DNA of 46,702 nucleotides from Ignavibacteriota bacterium (lineage in GTDB: Bacteria; Bacteroidota; Ignavibacteria; UBA10030), in assembly GCA_003819715.1 (NCBI GenBank), contig RPQN01000019.1, forward strand, positions 1 to 46,702. The letters are read 5' to 3'. Positions 25,630-33,788 of this stretch are shown here, in pieces. The notes under the pieces are model-generated. The model made no database searches, was not told where the DNA came from, and worked only from the letters and a program-made list of their open reading frames with translations. Each line of letters begins with the position of its first letter. Position 1 is the first letter of the stretch. The translations under genes and the position numbers were made by a program.

Positions 25630-27516
25630 TTACGGCAATGGAACCGTCTCCGGGTTTTCAATATTGATCCAATCAAACTGCCGCGGTACAACCGGTGTCG
25701 CAAACATTCTTCCGCCGAAACCAAGAATCCGGAATGTCACCATGGGAAGCGGGGTGAGTTTGATCCGGTCGAGGCGCTCCTGAAAAATAGAAAAGCCCAT
25801 CTGCCGTCCGAGTTTGGCAATAAACATATTCAGGACACCCCTTTGTTTCAGCTTCAGAACCTCGTCTTTCGCTGCGTTGAATCGTGAAGCAAATCCGGTA
25901 TCGCTTGCCTCAAAAGGATTTTTTTTATCAACAAGCTCGAACATCATGGGTTCATGGTGAAGGGTGATCGGACCATATCGTTCGCCTATCTTCATGTTCC
26001 AGGCAATGGTCCCGACCGGCTGACGGCTGAAGATCGGAAAATATTCCGTCAGTCCTCCCGTAACTTTTGCACGCGGATCGTTCGACCATTTTGCGATCGT
26101 CTCCTCAAACGATTTCTTTTGATCCAGATCGCTGATGGCACCGCTCATGTCCGATACCGTCGCTGTTCGCAGTTCGCGGATCCTGACCATCGGCACTGCC
26201 AGAGTCGAATCCCCTTGCTTCATGAACGACCAGATCTCCGCATCGGAACACGTGATGGTATTCCTCATGTCCTGTTTCAACTGCTCTGCCAGAAAATGCT
26301 GGGACCACATTTCTATCTTCCGGCTCACCGCCGGCACCTGATCGAGCTGCCGGTCGATAGCGGTTTGAGACAGGAGCTCCTGCTGAGTCCATATCTTCAA
26401 TTGGGCATTCAATTTTGCAAATATCCGACGCGGTTCACGATCGGTTATTTGAAACCCTGATGATGCCAGCCGATCCAGGACATTCTCCAGTGACCACGAT
26501 TCTTTCCCTGCGACCGCCAATGGTTCATGCAGAGATTGTTCACAGATGCGCCGAACCCGGCGTTCAATATCCGGAGTAATCGTATACACGGAATCCACCG
26601 GTTCTTCCGCCAGAATGGTCGACAGAGATCGGCTGAGCACTCTTATGAATTCCGGCCGTCCGTACCCCTTTTTATCTTTCAGGATTTCATCGAGAAATAT
26701 ATCGAGCCGTTCTTTCTCTTTCCGTGCCCGGAGGATTGTTTCGACCTTATTGAGGATTTGTTCCGGCTGCATTGAAGCGTACCGGGCATTCCGTTTTATC
26801 GACTTGACGGTGATAATATAGAATCCTTCTCCGGCGGACAACACGGGAGAAACCCTCCCCATTTTCAATTGATATGCAGCATCTTCGATCACCGGGTCTG
26901 CTTCACCCCAAATTAACGTCGCCGTATCACGCAGAGCGGAAATGGTTGAATCGATGCGGAGTCGACTGATGCTGTTTGCATTCCTGAGACGCGCTTTGAT
27001 AAACCGGGCTTCCTCTTCTTTCTCAAAGAACAAATACTGGAGCTTCAGCTCACGCTGCGCACGCCATATTCCCAAATCCCGTTCTCGGGATGTCACCGTT
27101 ACTTTTCGGATTATTTCCCGGCGGTACAGCTCATCCCGTGAAAGCATCTTTCGAACATTTGCATTCGCCTGTTCATAGACGGTGTCTTTGTCGAGTTTAC
27201 GTTCGAGCGCCTCTTGAGCGAGCAATTTCTCCGCGATGATGGAATACAGCAGTTCCTGTTTCTCAATATCCTGCTGTGCCTGAACGCGGCCTCCAATACC
27301 GGCCGTCAGTTCATAGCGTTCGATAAATTCAGATTCCGATATAAAGATCTTCCCCGCCTTCGCCACATACGAATCCGTTCCAGAATTCCCCTGGCAATGA
27401 CCGACGGGGACAATCATGAAAGCGCCCAGCGTCAACAAGATCAAGCCGGTCCATCTCCGCCTCTTGCGGCCGCTCTTTGTACAATCGAACGCTCTATGGT
27501 TCTTTATGATCATCAT
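25630..27516 (-). CDS. Periplasmic SurA/PpiC-like peptidyl-prolyl isomerase or chaperone
   Basis: This 628-residue exported protein has a basic N-terminus, a hydrophobic helix and then a SurA-like N-terminal domain (VAKAGKIFISESEFIERYEL; LLYSIIAEKLLAQEALER). Two parvulin-like blocks can be traced: IWGEADPVIEDAAYQLKMG with SAGEGFYIITVKSI, and TGGLTEYFPIFSRQPVGTIA with YGPITLHHEPMMFELVDKK. The family folds outer membrane barrels and exported proteins. Its place as the first gene of an amylase operon suggests help for the large secreted enzymes or the uptake barrel, which is inference. The first two codons are both ATG. A parvulin domain with degenerate active site would act only as a chaperone; I cannot judge activity by eye. 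Confidence 0.8.
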   Translation of the reverse strand: MMIIKNHRAFDCTKSGRKRRRWTGLILLTLGAFMIVPVGHCQGNSGTDSYVAKAGKIFISESEFIERYELTAGIGGRVQAQQDIEKQELLYSIIAEKLLAQEALERKLDKDTVYEQANANVRKMLSRDELYRREIIRKVTVTSRERDLGIWRAQRELKLQYLFFEKEEEARFIKARLRNANSISRLRIDSTISALRDTATLIWGEADPVIEDAAYQLKMGRVSPVLSAGEGFYIITVKSIKRNARYASMQPEQILNKVETILRARKEKERLDIFLDEILKDKKGYGRPEFIRVLSRSLSTILAEEPVDSVYTITPDIERRVRRICEQSLHEPLAVAGKESWSLENVLDRLASSGFQITDREPRRIFAKLNAQLKIWTQQELLSQTAIDRQLDQVPAVSRKIEMWSQHFLAEQLKQDMRNTITCSDAEIWSFMKQGDSTLAVPMVRIRELRTATVSDMSGAISDLDQKKSFEETIAKWSNDPRAKVTGGLTEYFPIFSRQPVGTIAWNMKIGERYGPITLHHEPMMFELVDKKNPFEASDTGFASRFNAAKDEVLKLKQRGVLNMFIAKLGRQMGFSIFQERLDRIKLTPLPMVTFRILGFGGRMFATPVVPRQFDWINIENPETVPLP

Positions 27517-27718
27517 GGTATGTATTCCGGCAACTTCACGACCAGAGTCGATTCTAATGTACCGAAATGCAGACGGTTACTCAACGGCATAGATTATGCA
27601 TTTTGCGGTCACCGGTGAGAGGAAACATTGAATTCGTGAAATTGCTTGCACATGGGACTTCAACTCCTTACATTTTTTTAATATCACATACTGTTGAAAC
27701 ACGTCTAACAAGAAATTC

Positions 27719-29689
27719 ATGGCGAACGCTGCATTCTCACGTAAAAAAGCGGTTCTCTTCAGCCTTGTTCCAACGGGCCTTCTTCTGGTACTGCTCGTTG
27801 CGACGGAATTTCTCCTCCGGGTTGCCGTTCCATCACTGGACCATCCTTTCGTTCGCGAAGTCAATGCGGACGGGATCGAATGGGTCCAGATCAACCGGCG
27901 GTATCTCACAAAATATTTTCCTGCAAACCAAATCGTGGTCCCAGAGCTCAGAGCGTCGGTATTCAGAAAAGTGAAGAAGCCGAGTACTTTTCGCATCGTC
28001 TGTCTGGGAAGCTCTTCGATGTTCGGCACCCCGTATGAAATGAACGCAAACATTGCTGCAATCGTCCGGAAGCAGCTCAGACATCTTTCCCCGGAAAAGG
28101 ATATTGAGGTAATCAACTTAGGCGCATCTGCAATAAACAGCAATGTCATCCTCGATCTCTTTAAGCAGTTTATTCGTTTCCAGCCCGATCTCGTTCTCAT
28201 GTATATGGGACACAATGAATTCTACGGCCCTGACGGTGTCGGTGCTTCCTTGCTTCAGCGTGAATTCCCGTCCACCATTCCTTTCATTTATTCTCTTCGC
28301 GATCTGCGGATCTACAGACTGTTCCAAGGACTTCTGACTCCGCATGGAACACCGGACGATCACCAGGAACGGAATCTGATGAAAGTGGTCTCACGAAATA
28401 CCGCCGTTTCTCTCGCATCATCCGATGCCGAACGCGTTCTCAATCTTTTTCAATCTAATCTGGGATCGATCATTCACCTCTGTCAGGACAAACACCTGCC
28501 TCTCATTGTGAGCGACCTGACCTCAAACCTGGATTTTCCGCCATTCCTTTCAGACAGCATCCGGAGTATTCCTCACTGGCAAAATTTCTGCAGCGGCGTC
28601 AGGAACGAATTCCAGCTGGGTTCATTTCATCTCCTTCGCGATACCTTGAGCATCCTCCGGCAGCAGGATTCAACAAATGCATTCGTCAACTACTGGCTCG
28701 GTCAAACCTATCGTAAACTCGGACAGCCTCAAACCGGGCGTTCCATGCTCGTTCTTGCACGGGACAACGATCTCCTGAAATTCCGGGCGCCAACGGCAAT
28801 CAACACCATCATCCGGAAACTTTGTGCATCCAACGAGGTCCCATTTTTTTCTTCCGATTCCCTGTTCGCTTCGCTGAGTCCGGAGGGTATCGCCGGCAGG
28901 AATCTTTTCTGGGAACATCTTCATCCGACCGCTGAAGGCTATTACCGGATTGCGACTCAATTTGTTCATACCATACTCCGCTCAAATTATTTCCCGGGCT
29001 CGATGCGATCCACCTCTTCTCTTCTTCCCTGGAACACCGATTCCTTAAGCATTTGCTGGCTGGACCTTTCGTATGCCGACATTTCCATGCGCAACCTGAC
29101 GACCAACTGGCCGTTCAGTGAATATACGGTCTCATCGGTGGTCATGCAGAATGCCGGTGACCAGCTCCGTCAAATCGCACTTGATACCTATATGTCAAAA
29201 TACTCGTGGAGCGAAGGATGTTACAAGTCCGCATTCGTTCTTCAGCGTTCAGGAAATCTCCGCGCTGCTCAAACAACGTACGAAGCACTGCTCGAGGATT
29301 ATCCCTTCAGTTACTATGCACACTACCTGCTCGGGGTGTTGCACAAAGAATCAAACAACCTTCTAGAATCCATTCATCATTACCGGCGTGCGATCGAGCT
29401 GAACCCGGATTATCCGTATGCACGAATCGATCTCGGCCTGCTCGAAGTGAATCAGGGCAAATTCACGGATGCCGCGCAGGAACTTCAAACGGCCCTCACA
29501 CTTATTGGTGACAAAAATATGGTTGTGGAAAAAGCGACCATTTATTATGGACTGTCCGCAATCTCGGCGAACAACGGCGATATGAACAAGGCCCTCGACT
29601 ATGTGGAACAATCGCTCCAGCTGAATCCCCGCTATGACGCTGCCCGGAATCTCCGCAGCAATCTCCTCAAAGTGATCGGAGCGCATTAA
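27719..29689 (+). CDS. Membrane-anchored SGNH/GDSL hydrolase with C-terminal TPR repeats
   Basis: One membrane helix (residues ~12-30) anchors the protein. The SGNH blocks follow: CLGSSSMFG with likely nucleophile Ser99, VINLGASAINS, MYMGHNEFYG with Asn166, and WEHLHPT carrying His402. The partner acid is Glu399, where Asp is usual. About 170 residues of TPR helices close the protein (GNLRAAQTTYEALLEDYPFS; NNLLESIHHYRRAIELNPDY; DMNKALDYVEQSLQLNPRYD). Such proteins may deacylate or acylate glycans or peptidoglycan. The gene runs opposite to both flanking glucan operons, shares a 200-base divergent promoter region with the chaperone gene and ends at a clear terminator. Its link to glucan use is positional only. 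Confidence 0.85.
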   Translation: MANAAFSRKKAVLFSLVPTGLLLVLLVATEFLLRVAVPSLDHPFVREVNADGIEWVQINRRYLTKYFPANQIVVPELRASVFRKVKKPSTFRIVCLGSSSMFGTPYEMNANIAAIVRKQLRHLSPEKDIEVINLGASAINSNVILDLFKQFIRFQPDLVLMYMGHNEFYGPDGVGASLLQREFPSTIPFIYSLRDLRIYRLFQGLLTPHGTPDDHQERNLMKVVSRNTAVSLASSDAERVLNLFQSNLGSIIHLCQDKHLPLIVSDLTSNLDFPPFLSDSIRSIPHWQNFCSGVRNEFQLGSFHLLRDTLSILRQQDSTNAFVNYWLGQTYRKLGQPQTGRSMLVLARDNDLLKFRAPTAINTIIRKLCASNEVPFFSSDSLFASLSPEGIAGRNLFWEHLHPTAEGYYRIATQFVHTILRSNYFPGSMRSTSSLLPWNTDSLSICWLDLSYADISMRNLTTNWPFSEYTVSSVVMQNAGDQLRQIALDTYMSKYSWSEGCYKSAFVLQRSGNLRAAQTTYEALLEDYPFSYYAHYLLGVLHKESNNLLESIHHYRRAIELNPDYPYARIDLGLLEVNQGKFTDAAQELQTALTLIGDKNMVVEKATIYYGLSAISANNGDMNKALDYVEQSLQLNPRYDAARNLRSNLLKVIGAH

Positions 29690-29733
29690 TTCGCGCTGTC
29701 CATCCGGAATCCCCTTTGAACCTTGAAATAACA

Positions 29734-29757
29734 AAGGCGGGAATCGCTTCCCGCCTT
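29734..29757. terminator. Bidirectional intrinsic terminator between convergent genes
   Basis: A perfect 10-bp stem, AAGGCGGGAA / TTCCCGCCTT, closes a TCGC loop. It lies 45 bases past the SGNH gene stop and 41 bases past the stop of the convergent T9SS gene. In the minus direction the stem is followed by TGTTATTT, and in the plus direction by CCTTGAAC, so it probably serves mainly the minus-strand operon. Confidence 0.85.
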
Positions 29758-29797
29758 CCTTGAACACATGGATGCAACGATGAAGCAGTTGAACCTC

Positions 29798-32572
29798 TTA
29801 CTTCAACAGAAGCATCTTCTTCGTGCTGACGAATTGTCCAGCATTGATTTGATAGAAATAGACGCCGCTCGAGAGCTTCGAAGCATCAAATGTCACCGAA
29901 TAATTGCCGGAGACCTGCTTCTGATTCACGAGTGTTGCGACCTGCTGACCGATCAGGTTGTAGACATGAAGCGTCACATTCGCATCCTGCGGGATAGAAT
30001 ACCGTATGACCGTCGATGGATTGAACGGATTGGGATAGTTCTGATCCAGCGCAAATGTTTTTGCCACTCCGGCGATCTGTTCAGCAACACCGGTCGGTAT
30101 CTTGTTTGTGAAGTCCCAACGATTGTACTTCCCGGGGTTGATGCTGCCGAACTGAGTATTGAGAGTCGCGGTCGGCTGCGTATCGTCGATATTCTCGAGG
30201 TGATTCAACCCAAACGCAGTTTCATTATCCGAACCGCCGATACCAAACTTAAACACCTGCCCCACCGTGTTGGTGGTCGAATAGGCAATCTGAATGGTAT
30301 AGATGGTGTCATTTGCGACTGCATCACCATGCGTTCCATCATCCCACATTTTATGGTATCGGTTGGTATCCGCCACCATAAAATTATCCCATGCGGCCCA
30401 ACCGCCGGTTGCGGGATCTGCTGCGGGTCCGTTAAATCCGACACCCCATGACTTAATACTGTCCGCCTTGAGTACGGAGCGGGTTCCCTGTATCGCCGCC
30501 AGGCTGTCGCCAGCCTTCAGCTGATAATACGCCGGCCGGAGGTCCACCGTCCACTTCACCGTTACCGCCTTGGAGAGCTTTCGCTGGTTTTCAAAATACG
30601 GCTGACGCCGGGGATCAGACACACTGACGACGTTGTCACTGATGGTCATGGTCTTGGAGGTCATACTGATCTGGCGTCGTTCCTGCTCAGCAGCGACGAG
30701 ACCGGTAAATCCGAAGTTGAAATAATATTCACGGATATCCGTGTTGTTTTTGTGCAGGTAATACTGGTAATCAAGGAATTTGTTCAGGGCACTGACTATT
30801 TTCGTTGTGCCGCTGTACCGGTTGGTCAATCCCTGCCGCACGAGTGTCAGGGTCCGCTGCGAATCAGCCGTCGCAAAGAATCCCGCCTGTACCGTGATCG
30901 TATCGCCGATGGTAAAGCTTTGTTTTTGAATTGCCGTCGTCATATCGACATTAAATGTGATATTGATCGTATCGGCATTTGCGCGCGCGATGGGTTTGTC
31001 ATTGTTGTACCAGACCCATTGCAGCGTCGTATCGGATTTCCCTATCGGAATAGAAAATTGCCGGTTTGGTTTTCCGCCCTGCAATTCATCATTGCCCCAG
31101 TTCCAGCCGATGAGGAATTTATAATCGATTTTCTGTCCGACCGTGACCGCACTCTTTCTGAATTTGAGACGGCCTGAGAAAAACGTGCCCGGAGGAATGG
31201 TATACTGTCCGCCGCCATCGCCCGGAGGAATTTCCTGTTTCAGATAGAACGTGCTTCCCCACGAGAGATCGTCGCCGTCGTTTCCGCCGCCGCGGACGCC
31301 GACAGAATCCTTATCCGCTGCAGTCCAGCCGAACGAGCCGTTATTCATGACGTTCTGCATATTCACACGGAAATACACATTGATGAACGAATCCGGTGCA
31401 GCAGTCCACGGCCTGAAATATTGCGGCTGCGGTGTCTGCGCATTGTTCCAGAATTGAACGGGGAACGTCGTGTCTTTCGCAGCCACGATGTAGTTACGAT
31501 GGCCCTGGTTCAGGAAGCCATCAGAAAGATCTTTTTCCCATCCGCCGCCGCCGATCCTGATTTTGTATTTCAATGTATCGCCGACATTGACCTTGAAGGT
31601 GGTCTTCCAATAGTCGCCGCCGATATTGGTCAGGGCCTTTCCTGAGCCCCAGCCGGTCAGAGCGGTGTCTGCGGAACCCGTGCCGCTGCCCACCAACACG
31701 ACATTATAACTCGAGTTGACGGTATCTGGTACGGTTGCAGTATTGACCACAAATGTGAGGTTTGACGCAGTGGGAGCTGCACTATATTGTGGTGCTGCAG
31801 CCCAATGTGTTGCCACCCGGATTTTATCGATATCTGCGCTCGGTGTTGCAGTACCAGTAGCATTTCCTTGTCTGAATGCCAATCGCGTGATATTCGTAAC
31901 TGGTTCGGCCTGCGTACCAGAATAAAACGATACCGCGTCCGCAGCAGGCATGCCGCCGGTAAGACTTGGATTAATCCATAATCGAGAGGTATCATTCGTC
32001 GCACCATCGACAAATTCATAATCAAATACGACAAGATAGGTTGTCCCTGGCATATATTCCGTGGGTGCCCACGTTGCACTTGGCGAACCAGAAACTCGAA
32101 TACCTAACAGAAAACCATTTGTCGCACCTTTTTTGATACAAAGCCTTCCAACGTATGCGGTTGTATTTTCAGTTGGGAAAAATCCTGAAAAATACTCACC
32201 ACTAGACGAAGTGGTTACAGCAAGCTTTGCGGTATCAACAACGTTGATAAGCATCGCTGCGTACACTGTTCCCGATGTCTGCGATGTAAACTCGCGCATG
32301 ATATCTTCCGCACTTGCAGAAGGAGCCGTGAGTGTAATTTTACCATCATTGGTACCCGGGAAATTATATCCTGTATAGGTCAAATCCCCGGCAGAAACCT
32401 GAATGGCAAGGTTCCCTGCTCCACTAAAGGCAGTCCAGTTTCCCCCGTTGACAACTGTCAATTGTCCAGGAGCGTAATTAAAGTTCTCCTGGAAAAGTAC
32501 CTGTGCTGATGCCGGAACTCCAAAGAGGAGCAGCACCATCAGCACGGTGAAAAATAAAAAAATGTGTTTCAT
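29798..32572 (-). CDS. Secreted T9SS protein with LamG-like N-terminus and starch-binding-like modules
   Basis: A signal peptide of about 23 residues is followed by a concanavalin/LamG-type jelly roll at roughly 25-260 (LFQENFNYAPGQLTVVNGG ... GTTYLVVFDYEFVDGATND ... DIDKIRVATHW). The middle holds several ~100-residue beta modules (YWKTTFKVNVGDTLKYKIRI; INVYFRVNMQN; INITFNVDMTT) and an MWDDGTHGDAVANDTIYT segment. This resembles CBM20-type or SusE/SusF-like starch-binding modules. The protein ends with a T9SS sorting domain (DQNYPNPFNPSTVIRYSIP ... SSGVYFYQINAG). An AAAGGAAA site precedes the ATG. It is the last gene after the TonB receptor cassette and probably replaces SusE/F as surface glucan binder, which is inferred. 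Binding to starch is not proven by sequence. Confidence 0.75.
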   Translation of the reverse strand: MKHIFLFFTVLMVLLLFGVPASAQVLFQENFNYAPGQLTVVNGGNWTAFSGAGNLAIQVSAGDLTYTGYNFPGTNDGKITLTAPSASAEDIMREFTSQTSGTVYAAMLINVVDTAKLAVTTSSSGEYFSGFFPTENTTAYVGRLCIKKGATNGFLLGIRVSGSPSATWAPTEYMPGTTYLVVFDYEFVDGATNDTSRLWINPSLTGGMPAADAVSFYSGTQAEPVTNITRLAFRQGNATGTATPSADIDKIRVATHWAAAPQYSAAPTASNLTFVVNTATVPDTVNSSYNVVLVGSGTGSADTALTGWGSGKALTNIGGDYWKTTFKVNVGDTLKYKIRIGGGGWEKDLSDGFLNQGHRNYIVAAKDTTFPVQFWNNAQTPQPQYFRPWTAAPDSFINVYFRVNMQNVMNNGSFGWTAADKDSVGVRGGGNDGDDLSWGSTFYLKQEIPPGDGGGQYTIPPGTFFSGRLKFRKSAVTVGQKIDYKFLIGWNWGNDELQGGKPNRQFSIPIGKSDTTLQWVWYNNDKPIARANADTINITFNVDMTTAIQKQSFTIGDTITVQAGFFATADSQRTLTLVRQGLTNRYSGTTKIVSALNKFLDYQYYLHKNNTDIREYYFNFGFTGLVAAEQERRQISMTSKTMTISDNVVSVSDPRRQPYFENQRKLSKAVTVKWTVDLRPAYYQLKAGDSLAAIQGTRSVLKADSIKSWGVGFNGPAADPATGGWAAWDNFMVADTNRYHKMWDDGTHGDAVANDTIYTIQIAYSTTNTVGQVFKFGIGGSDNETAFGLNHLENIDDTQPTATLNTQFGSINPGKYNRWDFTNKIPTGVAEQIAGVAKTFALDQNYPNPFNPSTVIRYSIPQDANVTLHVYNLIGQQVATLVNQKQVSGNYSVTFDASKLSSGVYFYQINAGQFVSTKKMLLLK

Positions 32573-32724
32573 AGATATTTCCTTTCTATGACGACCGTCT
32601 CACGGAACCACGAGTCATGAGAGAGCCTTGTTAATTGATGTGTTTATTAAAAGAAAATGATTTGTTGATGCCTGACTCTTCCCTCCTCCTTTCATCAATA
32701 AACATTTTATACCCCAGTGAAATA

Positions 32725-33780
32725 TTAAAACCTGATTGATACTGCTATCGTATTAAGATTTCCAAAATAACCGAATTTGTTCATGGCATAATCAACTTCC
32801 AACGCCCCCAATCCTTCCAGTGAATAGCGAAATCCGGCTCCGAAGGAGATGCCCTGCTGGTTCGTACTTTGCGCGTATCCTCCGCCGTCCGTCAGGACGG
32901 AGGCATAACCCGAGCGCAGGGAAAGCATATTCATCCACACCACCTCACCGCCAATATTGATGGACGTGTTATTGTCGTTCGGACGCAGCGCATCAACGGC
33001 GACGGTCAACGTGATGTCTTCATTTTTCACGACATCCATTGCCGTCCCGACACGAAAGAGCAGCGGCATCGGCCAGGGATCGGTTTTGAGTTTTCCGACG
33101 AGTGTTTTGTTCGAGCCGGAATGTGCCGGATCGATGTCGATCCGCTGGTATAAATCTTTTCCGTCAAGCGTCATATCACCGCCAAAATTCGACATCGACA
33201 TTCCAAGTCTCATGTTATTAAAGTCGGTCACGAAGAGAAGGCCCAGATCAAACGTCATACTGCTCGCCGATTCGTTCCAGATGCGCTGGCTGACATATTT
33301 TGCGGTTCCGCCGATGGAGAACCGGTCCGTCAACCGGCGCGAATAGGTGAGGCCGATCGCAAGATCATTGGCAGACCACCGCTGGCCGTTGCCGTCCGGG
33401 GCATCGACGGTCGTGACTTCTTCTTCGCCGTAATCGAGCTGCGTGAGACTTACCCCCACGCTGTTCGCCCCGTCAAAATTGACCATGAATCCAAACCAGC
33501 GAAATTTTGATCCGACCAGCCATTCGGAATTTGAGAACACAAATTCCGAATGAGTGGATTGCGAGACTGCTCCCGGATTCCAGAACAGCGACGTGACGTC
33601 TTCAGAAGAGGCCACATAGGCCCCTCCCATGGCGATCGCCCGGGGCCCGACGGCAATGCCAAGAAACTGAGCTGCGGTGGTTCCCACTTTTGATTGCGCC
33701 TGGACGGGAGAGAAGGTCGATGCCGCACCAATCGCAAGAAGGAGAAACCGCTGGAGGTGGTATAAGGTCTTTATTCGCAT
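32725..33780 (-). CDS. PorV/PorQ-family outer membrane beta-barrel protein
   Basis: A signal peptide (ending SPVQAQ) is followed by GTTAAQFLGIAVGPRAIAMGGAYVA and SLFWNPGAV, the opening motif of the PorV/PorQ (FadL-like) barrel family. The remainder is strand-rich with alternating aromatic residues and ends in a terminal phenylalanine (AVSIRF), as expected for an outer membrane barrel. PorV serves T9SS as a shuttle between translocon and attachment enzyme, but paralogs sit beside TonB receptors in these bacteria and may have other jobs. The gene begins eight bases after the 1279-residue protein, so co-transcription is likely. Whether this copy works in secretion or in uptake is undetermined. 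Confidence 0.85.
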   Translation of the reverse strand: MRIKTLYHLQRFLLLAIGAASTFSPVQAQSKVGTTAAQFLGIAVGPRAIAMGGAYVASSEDVTSLFWNPGAVSQSTHSEFVFSNSEWLVGSKFRWFGFMVNFDGANSVGVSLTQLDYGEEEVTTVDAPDGNGQRWSANDLAIGLTYSRRLTDRFSIGGTAKYVSQRIWNESASSMTFDLGLLFVTDFNNMRLGMSMSNFGGDMTLDGKDLYQRIDIDPAHSGSNKTLVGKLKTDPWPMPLLFRVGTAMDVVKNEDITLTVAVDALRPNDNNTSINIGGEVVWMNMLSLRSGYASVLTDGGGYAQSTNQQGISFGAGFRYSLEGLGALEVDYAMNKFGYFGNLNTIAVSIRF

Positions 33781-33788
33781 GGTGTTCT

